Assembly: GCA_964639965.1 (NCBI GenBank)
Contig: CAZXGI010000002.1
Location: 22,333 to 86,332, forward strand
Length of the DNA: 64,000 bases
Direction: 5' to 3'
From: TMED23 sp964639965
Lineage (GTDB): Bacteria > Pseudomonadota > Alphaproteobacteria > Rhodospirillales > UBA2165
Shown: positions 43,082 through 52,266 of the stretch, piece after piece
Position numbering within the stretch: the first letter of the stretch is position 1
Layout: the number at the start of each line of letters is the position of its first letter
Made by a program: the position numbers and the translations under genes
The notes under the pieces: generated by a model
What the model was told of the DNA's origin: nothing
The model's input: only the letters and a program-made list of their open reading frames with translations
Databases searched by the model: none

Positions 43082-44710
43082 ATGATTTCTGTATTTGAAA
43101 GTTGGCGTAATCGTGCATTTGTGGTTTGTGGGTGGCGTCGAGTGTTTCTAGTTTTTCTGCTGGGTGCACTTAGTACACTTGCCTTGCCTCCAGTACACTT
43201 TATTCCTGCTCTGATCCCTTCTTTTGTTGGTTTGATTTGGCTTCTAGATGGTTCTGCTAAAAAGTCAGGGGAAAAAACAGGTTATCATTTAAAGAATTTT
43301 TCTGTTAATGGTCCGTTTGCGACTGGCTGGTGGTTTGGTTTAGGTTTTTTTGTTGCTGGACTTTACTGGATTTCTTTTTCTTTCTTGGTTGATGCTCAGA
43401 AATTCGGTTGGATGATACCGATCGCTATATTTGGTTTATCTGCAGTTTTTGCTATTTATATAGGTTTAGTTACCTTTTTAGCATATAACTTGTCCGATCC
43501 AGGACCACGCCGTGTGGTTTATGTCATAATCTTTTGGGTGGTTTCGGAATGGCTAAGGAGTTGGTTGTTTACCGGATTTCCCTGGAACCTTTTGGGTTCA
43601 GTCTGGACTTTTAATGATAAAATTATGCAATTTGCATCGGTGTTTGGTGTGTTGGGGCTAAGTTTGTTGACAATAGGGGTGGCATCTGCCTTCTCTTTTC
43701 TAGGCTATGCTGATAAATCGTTACGATTTAAGATTATTGGTCTTAGTATTCCTGTAACACTACTAGCCGCTATTTGGATAAGTGGTTTCTCGCGTTTGTA
43801 TGACGCCGAAACAAAGTTTGTTGATAATGTTTTAATTCGAATTGTGCAGCCTAATATTCTCCAAAGGGATAAATGGAAGGCGAAATTTAGAGACAAACAT
43901 ATTAATAATCTTCTGTCATTAAGTAGCGTTATTAACAAGTATGATAATTCTATACGGCCAACACATATTATATGGCCAGAAACGGCTACGCCGTTTATAT
44001 TGGATGGTAATGATCAAGCTTTAAAAATTATTGCTCAAATTATACCACCAAAGGGCGCTCTTTTGACGGGTTCATTGCGTCGAGCTGATAACCGCAAAGG
44101 AACGGTTAAATTATGGAATAGTCTCCACGTTGTTGGATCTAATGCAAGAATTTTGACGACATATGATAAATTTCACCTGGTGCCGTTTGGCGAATATATA
44201 CCATTACGTAAATACCTAGATAATTTTGTTTCGCTTATAAAACTAACAGAGGGTCGCGTCGACTTTTCTAGTGGTCTTGGCCGACAGACTATATCTGTAC
44301 CAGGAATACCGCCGCTAAGCCCCTTGATCTGTTATGAGGTAATATTTTCTGGGGCTGTAATATCAAAAAGTGAAAAAAATATAGTTCAGCCTAGATGGCT
44401 GTTAAATATTACAAACGACGCTTGGTTTGGTGTATCAAGTGGCCCTTACCAACATTTAGCTGCGGCTCAACTCCGAGCTGTTGAAGAGGGTGTACCTCTT
44501 GTTCGTGTTGCTAATACTGGAATTTCTGCTGTTATTGATGGATTTGGCAGAATTCAAAAGTCCTCTAGCTTAAATGAACGTACTTTTATAGATTCCGCAT
44601 TGCCTAAACCAATAGAAAATCCAACTATATTTTCAGAATTTAAGATTCTTGGTGTTTCCTTAGTTGTTTTATTGCTTTTTATTTTGTCACGATTTCGCTG
44701 GTTTGCTTGA
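43082..44710 (+). CDS. lnt: Apolipoprotein N-acyltransferase Lnt
   Basis: Inner-membrane enzyme that adds the third acyl chain to lipoproteins, 542 residues. The N-terminal half has about six membrane helices; the C-terminal half is a nitrilase-type domain with the Glu-Lys-Cys triad in IIWPETATPF (Glu near 300), DKFHLVPFGEY (Lys near 360) and LICYEVIFSG (Cys near 418). A last hydrophobic helix closes the protein. It matures the lipoproteins predicted elsewhere in the window. Last gene before a 299-base non-coding stretch. Confidence 0.97.
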   Translation: MISVFESWRNRAFVVCGWRRVFLVFLLGALSTLALPPVHFIPALIPSFVGLIWLLDGSAKKSGEKTGYHLKNFSVNGPFATGWWFGLGFFVAGLYWISFSFLVDAQKFGWMIPIAIFGLSAVFAIYIGLVTFLAYNLSDPGPRRVVYVIIFWVVSEWLRSWLFTGFPWNLLGSVWTFNDKIMQFASVFGVLGLSLLTIGVASAFSFLGYADKSLRFKIIGLSIPVTLLAAIWISGFSRLYDAETKFVDNVLIRIVQPNILQRDKWKAKFRDKHINNLLSLSSVINKYDNSIRPTHIIWPETATPFILDGNDQALKIIAQIIPPKGALLTGSLRRADNRKGTVKLWNSLHVVGSNARILTTYDKFHLVPFGEYIPLRKYLDNFVSLIKLTEGRVDFSSGLGRQTISVPGIPPLSPLICYEVIFSGAVISKSEKNIVQPRWLLNITNDAWFGVSSGPYQHLAAAQLRAVEEGVPLVRVANTGISAVIDGFGRIQKSSSLNERTFIDSALPKPIENPTIFSEFKILGVSLVVLLLFILSRFRWFA

Positions 44711-45009
44711 CTAACTTTGCTCGGGATTGAATTAAATTTTTCATTATGACACTATATTCAAACAATTATTTATGGTTTGTTTTGACCCGTGGATTGGAAT
44801 TGTGTATTTGGAAGAAATTGGTTTTGTACTGAATATTAATCCCAACAAGCTACAAGTTTGTGGGAAAATATTTAACTATTTTTCATACTATGATTATGCT
44901 TGACGCTATCAGTAAACATTGCGACAAACTTGGTTAAAATTTATAGAACTTAAGCTTTATCCATTGGTATATTTTGAGGTTGCTTTGTTCTTTTAAGGAG
45001 GTTTAGTCC
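44711..45009. other. 299-base leader region upstream of metK with a bulged hairpin
   Basis: No supported gene. The clearest structure is a hairpin at 44841-44864: CCCA-A-CAAGC, loop TACAA, GTTTG-TGGG, giving nine pairs (one G-U) with one bulged A. It is not followed by a U-tract. I could not match the region to a known SAM riboswitch class by eye. AAGGAGGT before metK is the ribosome binding site. Confidence 0.45.
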
Positions 45010-46176
45010 GTGTCTATGCAAAATTATTTTTTTACCAGTGAGTCGGTTTCAGAGGGTCATCCAGACAAAGTTAGTGATAGGGTTTCTGACGCAATTGTGG
45101 ATGTTTTTTTAGCCTCAGATCCTTTCTCTCGGGTAGCCGTTGAAACGCTTTGCACAACAAACCGTATTGTTCTTGCTGGTGAAGTGCGTGGACCAGATAA
45201 AATAACCCATAAAGTAATGGAAGAAACCACTAGAGACGTTGTAAAAAATATTGGTTATGAACAAGAAGGCTTTCATTGGGAAAAAATGGATGTTGCAGTG
45301 CATGTCCATGCACAATCTACCGACATTGCTCAAGGGGTTGATGCAAAAGGTAATAAAGATGAAGGAGCAGGTGATCAAGGGATTATGTTTGGATATGCAT
45401 GTCGTGAAACTGAAGTATTAATGCCAGCCGCTATTCATTATTCTCACGCTATACTTGAAAAACTCGCTAAAGCTAGGCATTCTGGTGAAATTTTAGGATT
45501 GGGCCCAGACTCTAAGAGCCAAATCACCTTAAAGTATGAGGACGGAAAACCAGTAGGTGCAACTTCTGTCGTTGTATCAACTCAACACGACAGTGAATTG
45601 GATCAAGCAGCTGTAAAAGAAATTGTAAGGCCTTATGTTGAAACTGTCCTGCCGAAGGGTTGGATGTGTCCAGAGGAAGAGTTTTATGTTAATCCGACCG
45701 GTTTATTTGTTATTGGTGGACCAGATGGAGATACTGGATTGACCGGTCGGAAAATAATTGTTGATACGTATGGTGGGGCAGCTCCTCATGGAGGAGGTGC
45801 GTTTTCAGGAAAAGATCCAACTAAAGTTGATCGATCGGCGGCTTATGCGGCACGATATTTGGCGAAAAATATTGTTGCTTCTGAATTAGCTGAAAAATGT
45901 ATTATTCAGCTAGCCTATGCCATTGGTGTATCCAAGCCGCTCTCGGTATATGTTAATACTGCTGGAACGGGTTTGATTGACGAGGAAAGGCTGGCTGAGG
46001 CTCTACAAGAGGTAATGGATTTAAGTCCCCGGGGTATTCGTGAGCATTTAAATTTAAGTCGCCCAATTTATGCCCGTACTTCTGCTTATGGTCATTTTGG
46101 GCGACCACCAGATGAAGATGGTGGATTTTCCTGGGAAAAAGTGGATCTCGTGGATTCTTTAAAATCAGCCGTATAG
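45010..46176 (+). CDS. metK: S-adenosylmethionine synthetase MetK
   Basis: Makes SAM from methionine and ATP, 388 residues. Motifs: TSESVSEGHPDKVSD at the start, GAGDQGIMFGYA (about 118-129), the pyrophosphate loop GGAAPHGGGAFSGKDPTKVDRSA (about 257-279). The GTG at 45010 is 8 bases from GGAGG and is preferred to the ATG at 45016. It lies 21 bases before trmB. No XRE-type regulator gene is found between lnt and metK, which I recall as a frequent neighbour in related alphaproteobacteria. Confidence 0.98.
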   Translation: MSMQNYFFTSESVSEGHPDKVSDRVSDAIVDVFLASDPFSRVAVETLCTTNRIVLAGEVRGPDKITHKVMEETTRDVVKNIGYEQEGFHWEKMDVAVHVHAQSTDIAQGVDAKGNKDEGAGDQGIMFGYACRETEVLMPAAIHYSHAILEKLAKARHSGEILGLGPDSKSQITLKYEDGKPVGATSVVVSTQHDSELDQAAVKEIVRPYVETVLPKGWMCPEEEFYVNPTGLFVIGGPDGDTGLTGRKIIVDTYGGAAPHGGGAFSGKDPTKVDRSAAYAARYLAKNIVASELAEKCIIQLAYAIGVSKPLSVYVNTAGTGLIDEERLAEALQEVMDLSPRGIREHLNLSRPIYARTSAYGHFGRPPDEDGGFSWEKVDLVDSLKSAV

Positions 46177-46197
46177 AAAATTTTTAACCCTAGTCCT

Positions 46198-46902
46198 ATG
46201 ATGAAAGGTAAAAGCTCTTCTTCAAATAAATACCAATTTTATGGAAGGCGCAAAGGGCCATCATTAAGTCGACTACGCAATAACTTAATAAATAAATTAC
46301 TTCCGGAGGTGTTAATTAATCTTGATACACCTAGTTTAATTAACCCCCCACTTTTATTTAATAATAATAATGTTTGGTTAGAAATTGGTTTTGGTGCAGG
46401 TGAGCATCTGGCGTTTCAAGCGGAAACTCACCCTGATACGGGTTTTATTGGGTGTGAGCCATATATAAACGGTGTTGCAAAGCTACTTTCCGAAATTAAC
46501 CAAAGATCATTGCAAAACATCCGCCTTTTTAATGATGATGCTCGTTTACTTCTGGAGAAACTATCCCCCAATTCTATTGACAAGGTTTTTGTTTTATTTT
46601 CAGATCCTTGGCCTAAAAAACGACATAATCGACGAAGATTTATTAATATTGAAAATTTGAATTCACTATCAAGAGTTATGAAGGATCGGGCACATTTACG
46701 ATTTTCAACTGACAATATGAACTTTGCTAGATGGTCATTGGACATGTTTTACCACCACCCAGATTTTGTTTGGTTGGTCAATGGACCAGAGGATTGGCGT
46801 GATAATTATTGTGATTCTGTTCCCACGCGCTACGAAAAAAAAGCTATTTCATCAGGACAAAAATGCGTTTATTTAACTTTTCAGAGGTGTGTTCGGCAAT
46901 AA
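46198..46902 (+). CDS. trmB: tRNA (guanine-N7)-methyltransferase TrmB
   Basis: SAM-dependent m7G46 tRNA methyltransferase, 234 residues. Motif I is WLEIGFGAGEHLAFQA, and the diagnostic FVLFSDPWPKKRHNRRRF segment and the C-terminal TRYEKKAISSGQ are present. It begins with ATGATGAAA, follows metK by 21 bases, and is closed by a hairpin region at 46980-47025. Confidence 0.96.
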   Translation: MMKGKSSSSNKYQFYGRRKGPSLSRLRNNLINKLLPEVLINLDTPSLINPPLLFNNNNVWLEIGFGAGEHLAFQAETHPDTGFIGCEPYINGVAKLLSEINQRSLQNIRLFNDDARLLLEKLSPNSIDKVFVLFSDPWPKKRHNRRRFINIENLNSLSRVMKDRAHLRFSTDNMNFARWSLDMFYHHPDFVWLVNGPEDWRDNYCDSVPTRYEKKAISSGQKCVYLTFQRCVRQ

Positions 46903-46979
46903 AGGTAATCCTTTGAGCCAAGAAAAAGCTTGTATTTTTTGGTTTTTAGATCCAATATCTCGCTAATTCTTCAATGATA

Positions 46980-47025
46980 CTCAGTAAACTAAAACCTGAG
47001 AGTGGGCTTGCGGGCCCACTTTTTT
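46980..47025 (+). terminator. Tandem hairpins ending in a rho-independent terminator before rimP
   Basis: A first stem CTCAG/CTGAG (46980-46984 with 46996-47000) is directly followed by a perfect 7-bp GC-rich stem AGTGGGC/GCCCACT (47001-47007 with 47014-47020), loop TTGCGG, and TTTTT. It lies 78 bases after trmB and 65 before rimP. It may end the metK-trmB transcript or act as an attenuator in a rimP leader. Confidence 0.85.
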
Positions 47026-47089
47026 GCATTTTGGGGTTTGATTTGGAAGGTAAATTTTTGCATACGATTAGAAAGGTACATATTAGTTT

Positions 47090-47572
47090 ATGAACAAAGA
47101 ACTAGAAATTAAAAATTTAATATTCCCAACAATTAAGGGTCTTGGGTATAGTCTTGTTCAGGTTCAGATTTTTTATGAAAACATTACGAGGGTGCAAATC
47201 ATGGTTGAACGGTTAGATGAAATAAATATCACTATAGAGGATTGTTCAATAATTTCAAAAGAAGCCTCAATCATATTAGATATTAATGAACCATTTGGCG
47301 AAAATTATTTATTAGAAGTGAGTTCACCAGGGATAGATCGTCCCCTGTTACGCCTTGAAGATTTTGAAAGATATATTGGGTTTGATGCCCGTGTTGATAT
47401 GAAAGATACGCTTGATGGGCGGAGAAAATTTAAGGGAACCTTGACTGGTGTTGATGGTGATAAAATTAAAATGAGAATTAAAGAAGAAGAGTATGTTTTG
47501 TCATTCTTCCAAATTCAAAAAGCAAAGTTATTGTTGACACCAGAGCTGCTAGGTGCAGTAACCCAGAATTAA
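47090..47572 (+). CDS. rimP: Ribosome maturation factor RimP
   Basis: 30S subunit assembly factor, 160 residues. The N-terminal KH-like domain has LGYSLVQVQI and ends in the signature LEVSSPGIDRPLLR (about 84-97); the C-terminal SH3-like domain has GRRKFKGTLTGVDGDKI. First gene of the rimP-nusA-infB unit, 30 bases before nusA. Confidence 0.96.
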   Translation: MNKELEIKNLIFPTIKGLGYSLVQVQIFYENITRVQIMVERLDEINITIEDCSIISKEASIILDINEPFGENYLLEVSSPGIDRPLLRLEDFERYIGFDARVDMKDTLDGRRKFKGTLTGVDGDKIKMRIKEEEYVLSFFQIQKAKLLLTPELLGAVTQN

Positions 47573-47602
47573 TTTGGTTAGTAGAGGTATAGATTAAAAA
47601 TT

Positions 47603-49210
47603 ATGAATACGAAGACAGAGGAAAAAATGATATATACGCACCCGGAGCTTCTTTTGGTGGCGGATACGGTGGCGCGTGAAAAAGGGATTGATAAAGAAGA
47701 AGTTATGGAAGCTATGGAACAGGCAATTCAAAAGGCCGGTCGTTCGAAATATGGCCATGAGCATGATATCCGTGCTGAAATTGATCGTAGCTCTGGAGAA
47801 ATTAAATTGGAACGACATGTGGAGGTGGTTGAAGAAGTTGAGAATGAAGTGACTCAAATTACTTTGAATATGGCTAAAGAAAGGAAATCTGACGCTATAA
47901 TTGGTGAGTTTCTTGTTGATTTGTTACCGCCAATTGATTTTGGTCGCATCGCGGCCCAGACTGCTAAACAGGTTATTGTGCAAAAGGTTCGGGAGGCTGA
48001 ACGCAAGCGGCAGTTTGCAGAATTTAGAGATCGTATTGGTGAAATTGTTAATGGTGTGGTTAAACGAGTGGAATTTGGCAATGTTATTGTTGATTTAGGT
48101 AATCGTACAGAAGGCATTATTCGCCGCGATGAGTGTATTCCACGAGAGCATTTTAATAATGGCGATCGCGTTAGATCTTATATATTTGATGTGAGAGAAG
48201 AACAGCGAGGCCCACAAATTTTTTTATCGAGAAGCCACCCGCTATTTATGTCTAAATTATTTACTCAAGAAGTACCGGAAATTTATGATGGTGTAATTGA
48301 AATAAAATCGGTTGCTCGTGATCCTGGAAGTCGTGCGAAGATAGCCGTTGTATCTTCAGATAATAGTATTGATCCGGTTGGAGCTTGCGTTGGAATGCGA
48401 GGTTCACGAGTTCAGGCTGTCGTTGCCGAATTACAAGGTGAAAAAATTGATATTATTTCTTGGTCTGATCAACCCGCAAATTTTATTGTTAACGGATTGG
48501 CCCCTGCTGAAGTCACTAAAGTGGTATTGGATGAAGAACAGAATCGAATTGAAGTAGTTGTGCCAGATGAGCAGCTAAGTCTGGCAATTGGTCGTCGCGG
48601 CCAAAATGTACGTCTCGCGTCTCAATTAACGGGCTGGGATATTGATATTTTAACAGAAGCTGAAGAATCTGATCGCCGGAATGAAGAGTTTAAAACCCGC
48701 TCTAAATTGTTTATTGATAGTTTAGACGTTGATGAAGTGATAGCCCAATTGCTAGTAACTGAAGGATTTTCAACGATAGAGGAGGTAGCTTTTGTGCCAG
48801 TTGAAGATTTATTGTCAATTGAAGGTTTTGATGAGGATTTGGTTTCTGAATTACACACCCGAGCCCGACAATTCTTAGAACAAAAAGAAATTGAGCTTAC
48901 AGAAGAACGCAAAAAAGCTGGTGTAAGCGATGAAATTGCAAATATCCCGGGATTGAATAGCGAAATGCTCGTAGCTCTTGGTGAGAATGGAATTAAGAGC
49001 CTTGATGATTTAGCCGATCTAGCCAATGATGAACTGATTGATATCGTTGGCAAGGTTAATTTAACTGAAGATTTGGCGAATGAAATTATTATGTTAGCGA
49101 GGGCACATTGGTTTGAAGACGAGCCTAATTCTAGTGAACTTGAGAAGGAAGGAGATGATCTGAAAGAGTTAGAATCTGAGGATATAGAAGAAGATAAGAA
49201 TAATAAATAA
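47603..49210 (+). CDS. nusA: Transcription termination/antitermination factor NusA
   Basis: RNA-polymerase-associated factor, 535 residues. Order: N-terminal polymerase-binding domain (about 1-130), S1 domain (about 140-205, RIGEIVNGVVKRVEFGNVIVDLG), two KH domains (DPVGACVGMRGSRVQAV and SLAIGRRGQNVRLASQLTGW), then two helix-hairpin-helix acidic repeats (about 365-425 and 440-500) and an acidic tail. It follows rimP. The ylxR gene usual between nusA and infB is absent from the 109 bases that follow. Confidence 0.98.
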   Translation: MNTKTEEKMIYTHPELLLVADTVAREKGIDKEEVMEAMEQAIQKAGRSKYGHEHDIRAEIDRSSGEIKLERHVEVVEEVENEVTQITLNMAKERKSDAIIGEFLVDLLPPIDFGRIAAQTAKQVIVQKVREAERKRQFAEFRDRIGEIVNGVVKRVEFGNVIVDLGNRTEGIIRRDECIPREHFNNGDRVRSYIFDVREEQRGPQIFLSRSHPLFMSKLFTQEVPEIYDGVIEIKSVARDPGSRAKIAVVSSDNSIDPVGACVGMRGSRVQAVVAELQGEKIDIISWSDQPANFIVNGLAPAEVTKVVLDEEQNRIEVVVPDEQLSLAIGRRGQNVRLASQLTGWDIDILTEAEESDRRNEEFKTRSKLFIDSLDVDEVIAQLLVTEGFSTIEEVAFVPVEDLLSIEGFDEDLVSELHTRARQFLEQKEIELTEERKKAGVSDEIANIPGLNSEMLVALGENGIKSLDDLADLANDELIDIVGKVNLTEDLANEIIMLARAHWFEDEPNSSELEKEGDDLKELESEDIEEDKNNK

Positions 49211-49319
49211 GTTGATGAGTCTAAGAGAAAACCCTGAATTATGAATTCAAATGAATAAAATTAAATTTGTCAAATAATTAGCGTAATAGCTATTATTAAT
49301 TATAAATAGATGGTTAAGC

Positions 49320-51809
49320 ATGATAGACAAAACAGAAAGCAAAAATAAAACGCCGAAAAAAAAGCTTAGTCTTTCGCGACCCGGTAAACTCGAACTTCAA
49401 AAGACAGTTGGAGGTGGTGAGGTTCGTCAGAATTTTTCTCATGGCCGATCAAAAGTTGTTACGGTTGAAGTAAAAAAGAAAAGGACCTTTGCACCTAGTT
49501 CGTCTGGCAATATGACTGAAATTGTCAAAGAGGGACCGGATAAAATTGACCCTATTATTGATTCAGAACAAGATAAAGAGCATGTTTTAGAAGAAAAAAC
49601 TGACGTTTCTAAAACCAGTCATGTTTTGACCGATCAGGAGAGAGCTGTTCGAGCACAGGCGCTTCAAGAGGCAAGTGAACTTGAAGACCAGGAGATCGAA
49701 AAACCGACGAAAGAAAAACCCAAAGAAAATACTTTAGACAAAAATGAAAAAGCGAAAGAAGAATTAGAGAAAACCAGACAAGCAGCAATAGATCTGGAAG
49801 CAGCGCAAGCGGCCGCTGCAAAATCTCATCAGGATAAGATTTTAGTAAAAGATGATGATGATCTTGAAAAGAAAAAATCAAACTTACCCAAACGTACAAC
49901 AGCCACACTTAGACAAAGTCGGCGCCGAAGTCAGGGAAAGCTAACAATTGCCGATGCTTTAGATGATTCCGAACGTCAGCGTTCTTTAGCGTCTGTTAAA
50001 CGACAACGCGAACGAAAAAAGCGAAAAGAAGGACCAATTGAGCACACCAAAATCATTCGAGAAGTTACAATTCCAGAGACAATCTCTGTTCAAGAGCTCT
50101 CAAACCGTATGGCGGCAAGGGGCGTTGATGTTATCAAATCACTGATGAAGTTTGGTGTTGTAGCAAATATGAGCGAGATTATTGATGCTGATACGGCTGA
50201 GCTTGTTGTAGAAGAATACGGCCATACAGTGAAACGTGTAAGTGATTCAGATATTGAAATTGGCCTGGGGGACGATATAGATAAAGAGGAAGACCTTATT
50301 TCGAGGCCGCCAGTTGTGACTGTTATGGGTCATGTTGATCATGGTAAGACGTCTTTGTTAGATGCAATTCGTAAAGCTAATATTACTTCACGAGAGGCGG
50401 GTGGTATTACTCAGCATATTGGTGCATATCAAGCGATGACCCGCGATGGAGAAAAAGTTACATTCATTGATACCCCTGGGCACGAGGCTTTTACGTCTAT
50501 GCGTTCACGTGGTGCCAAGGTAACGGACATAGTTGTATTGGTTGTCGCCGCAGATGACGGAATTATGCCGCAAACTGTTGAGGCTATCAATCATGCAAAA
50601 TCCGCAGACGTGCCGATAATTGTTGCAATAAATAAAATGGATAAACCTGAAGCTGATCCAAATCGGGTGCGTAATCAACTTCTTGAATATGAGCTAGTAA
50701 CTGAAGTTATGGGTGGCGATGTATTAGATGTTGAAGTCTCGGCAATAGAGAATACTAATATAGATAAGCTGGAAGAAGCAATTTTGTTGCAGGCGGAAAT
50801 TCTGGATTTAAAATCTAATCCCAATCGCTCTGCGGAAGGTGTTGTATTAGAGTCGCGTGTTGAGCAGGGGCAAGGTGCAATGGCGACGGTTCTGGTTCAG
50901 CGTGGTACTCTGAGAACGGGAGATATTTTTGTAGCAGGATCCGAATCTGGAAGGGTCCGAGTTCTTTTGGGTGATCAAGGAAAGAAAATTGATAATGTTG
51001 GCCCTAGTGTCCCCGTTGAAGTGGTTGGTTTTACTGGCGTTCCTGCCGCCGGTGATGGGTTCTTTGTTGTTGAGAGTGAGGCGAGGGCGCGTGAGGTTGC
51101 AGAATTTAGAACAAGCAAAAATAGGTCCGCTAAAACTGCAGTTGGCAATCGTGGTAGTCTTGAGGAAATGTTTAAATCTATTCAAAAAGGTGAAACTAAA
51201 GAACTACCCATTCTCATAAAAGCTGATGTTCAAGGTTCAGTCGAGGCGATTGCTGGTATGTTGAAGAATTTACCGCAAGAAGAGGTTCGAGTTCAGGTCT
51301 TGCATCAGGGTGTTGGTGGGGTAAATGAGTCAGATATCACTCTAGCAGCAGCTTCGAATGCCCCAATTATAGGCTTTAATGTAAGAGCTAATCGTCAGGC
51401 ACTTGATTTAGCTGGTCGAGAAAGTGTTGATATAAGGTATTACTCAGTAATTTATGATGTAATAGATGATATCAAAAAATTGTTTATTGGGATGATGACC
51501 CCAATCGTTCGAGAGACTTTCTTGGGGAACGCTGAGGTTCGTGATGTTTTTAATGTGTCAAAAATCGGAAAAGTAGCCGGTTGTTTCATTACCACTGGTG
51601 AGGTTAGGCGTGGTGCGGGCGTCCGTCTTCTAAGGGATAATATTGTAATTCATCAAGGTAATTTATCAACCTTAAAACGTTTTAAGGATGATGTTAATGA
51701 AGTAAAAGAGTCAAATGAATGTGGGATGTCTTTTGAAAACTATAACGATTTGAAAATTGGCGACGTTATTGAGTGTTTTGATATTAAAGAGGAAGCTCCA
51801 GAAATATAG
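49320..51809 (+). CDS. infB: Translation initiation factor IF-2
   Basis: GTPase that places initiator tRNA, 829 residues. The N-terminus has the alphaproteobacterial LSLSRPGKLELQKT and NFSHGRSKVVTVEVKKKR block, then a long charged low-complexity linker (about 60-230). The G domain starts near residue 335 with GHVDHGKT, DTPGHEAF and NKMD; domains II-IV follow, including the EVRDVFNVSKIG segment. The ATG at 49320 has no clear Shine-Dalgarno. rbfA and truB follow. Confidence 0.98.
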   Translation: MIDKTESKNKTPKKKLSLSRPGKLELQKTVGGGEVRQNFSHGRSKVVTVEVKKKRTFAPSSSGNMTEIVKEGPDKIDPIIDSEQDKEHVLEEKTDVSKTSHVLTDQERAVRAQALQEASELEDQEIEKPTKEKPKENTLDKNEKAKEELEKTRQAAIDLEAAQAAAAKSHQDKILVKDDDDLEKKKSNLPKRTTATLRQSRRRSQGKLTIADALDDSERQRSLASVKRQRERKKRKEGPIEHTKIIREVTIPETISVQELSNRMAARGVDVIKSLMKFGVVANMSEIIDADTAELVVEEYGHTVKRVSDSDIEIGLGDDIDKEEDLISRPPVVTVMGHVDHGKTSLLDAIRKANITSREAGGITQHIGAYQAMTRDGEKVTFIDTPGHEAFTSMRSRGAKVTDIVVLVVAADDGIMPQTVEAINHAKSADVPIIVAINKMDKPEADPNRVRNQLLEYELVTEVMGGDVLDVEVSAIENTNIDKLEEAILLQAEILDLKSNPNRSAEGVVLESRVEQGQGAMATVLVQRGTLRTGDIFVAGSESGRVRVLLGDQGKKIDNVGPSVPVEVVGFTGVPAAGDGFFVVESEARAREVAEFRTSKNRSAKTAVGNRGSLEEMFKSIQKGETKELPILIKADVQGSVEAIAGMLKNLPQEEVRVQVLHQGVGGVNESDITLAAASNAPIIGFNVRANRQALDLAGRESVDIRYYSVIYDVIDDIKKLFIGMMTPIVRETFLGNAEVRDVFNVSKIGKVAGCFITTGEVRRGAGVRLLRDNIVIHQGNLSTLKRFKDDVNEVKESNECGMSFENYNDLKIGDVIECFDIKEEAPEI

Positions 51810-51834
51810 TATCGTCCGATAACCGATTAGTAAC

Positions 51835-52257
51835 ATGAGCAAGAATTCTTTCCACGTGTCCAAAAAACCTTTCAGTCAGCGACAGTTGCGAGTTGGAGAA
51901 GAGTTACGCCATTTTTTATCACAAATTATGCTACGTGGTGAATTAAACGATCCGGAATTAAATGGTTTGTCGATTACTGTCTCTGAGGTTCGTATTTCCC
52001 CCGATTTGAATAATGCAACTGTATTTGTTATTGAGCTCGGTGGAGGTCGGTCCGATAAAATGATACGGGCGTTGGCGAGAGCTACTCCATTTTTGCGATA
52101 CCAGATAGCGCGGCGCGCACGTCTGCGGCGCGTTCCTAAATTACGCTTCGAACATGATTTTTCATTTGACCAAGCAGATCGTATTGGAAATCTTTTGCAA
52201 TCTACCGATGAGAAAAAATCAACTAAAGCGTTAGATGAAAACCAGGTTGAAGACTAA
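51835..52257 (+). CDS. rbfA: Ribosome-binding factor A
   Basis: KH-fold 30S maturation and cold-shock factor, 140 residues. Recognisable by SQRQLRVGEELRHFLSQIM, the SEVRISPDLNNATVFV strand-helix unit and FLRYQIARRARLRRVPKLRFEHD. The C-terminal tail after about residue 120 is polar. It is 25 bases after infB and 9 before truB. Confidence 0.96.
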   Translation: MSKNSFHVSKKPFSQRQLRVGEELRHFLSQIMLRGELNDPELNGLSITVSEVRISPDLNNATVFVIELGGGRSDKMIRALARATPFLRYQIARRARLRRVPKLRFEHDFSFDQADRIGNLLQSTDEKKSTKALDENQVED

Positions 52258-52266
52258 GGTTGATAG

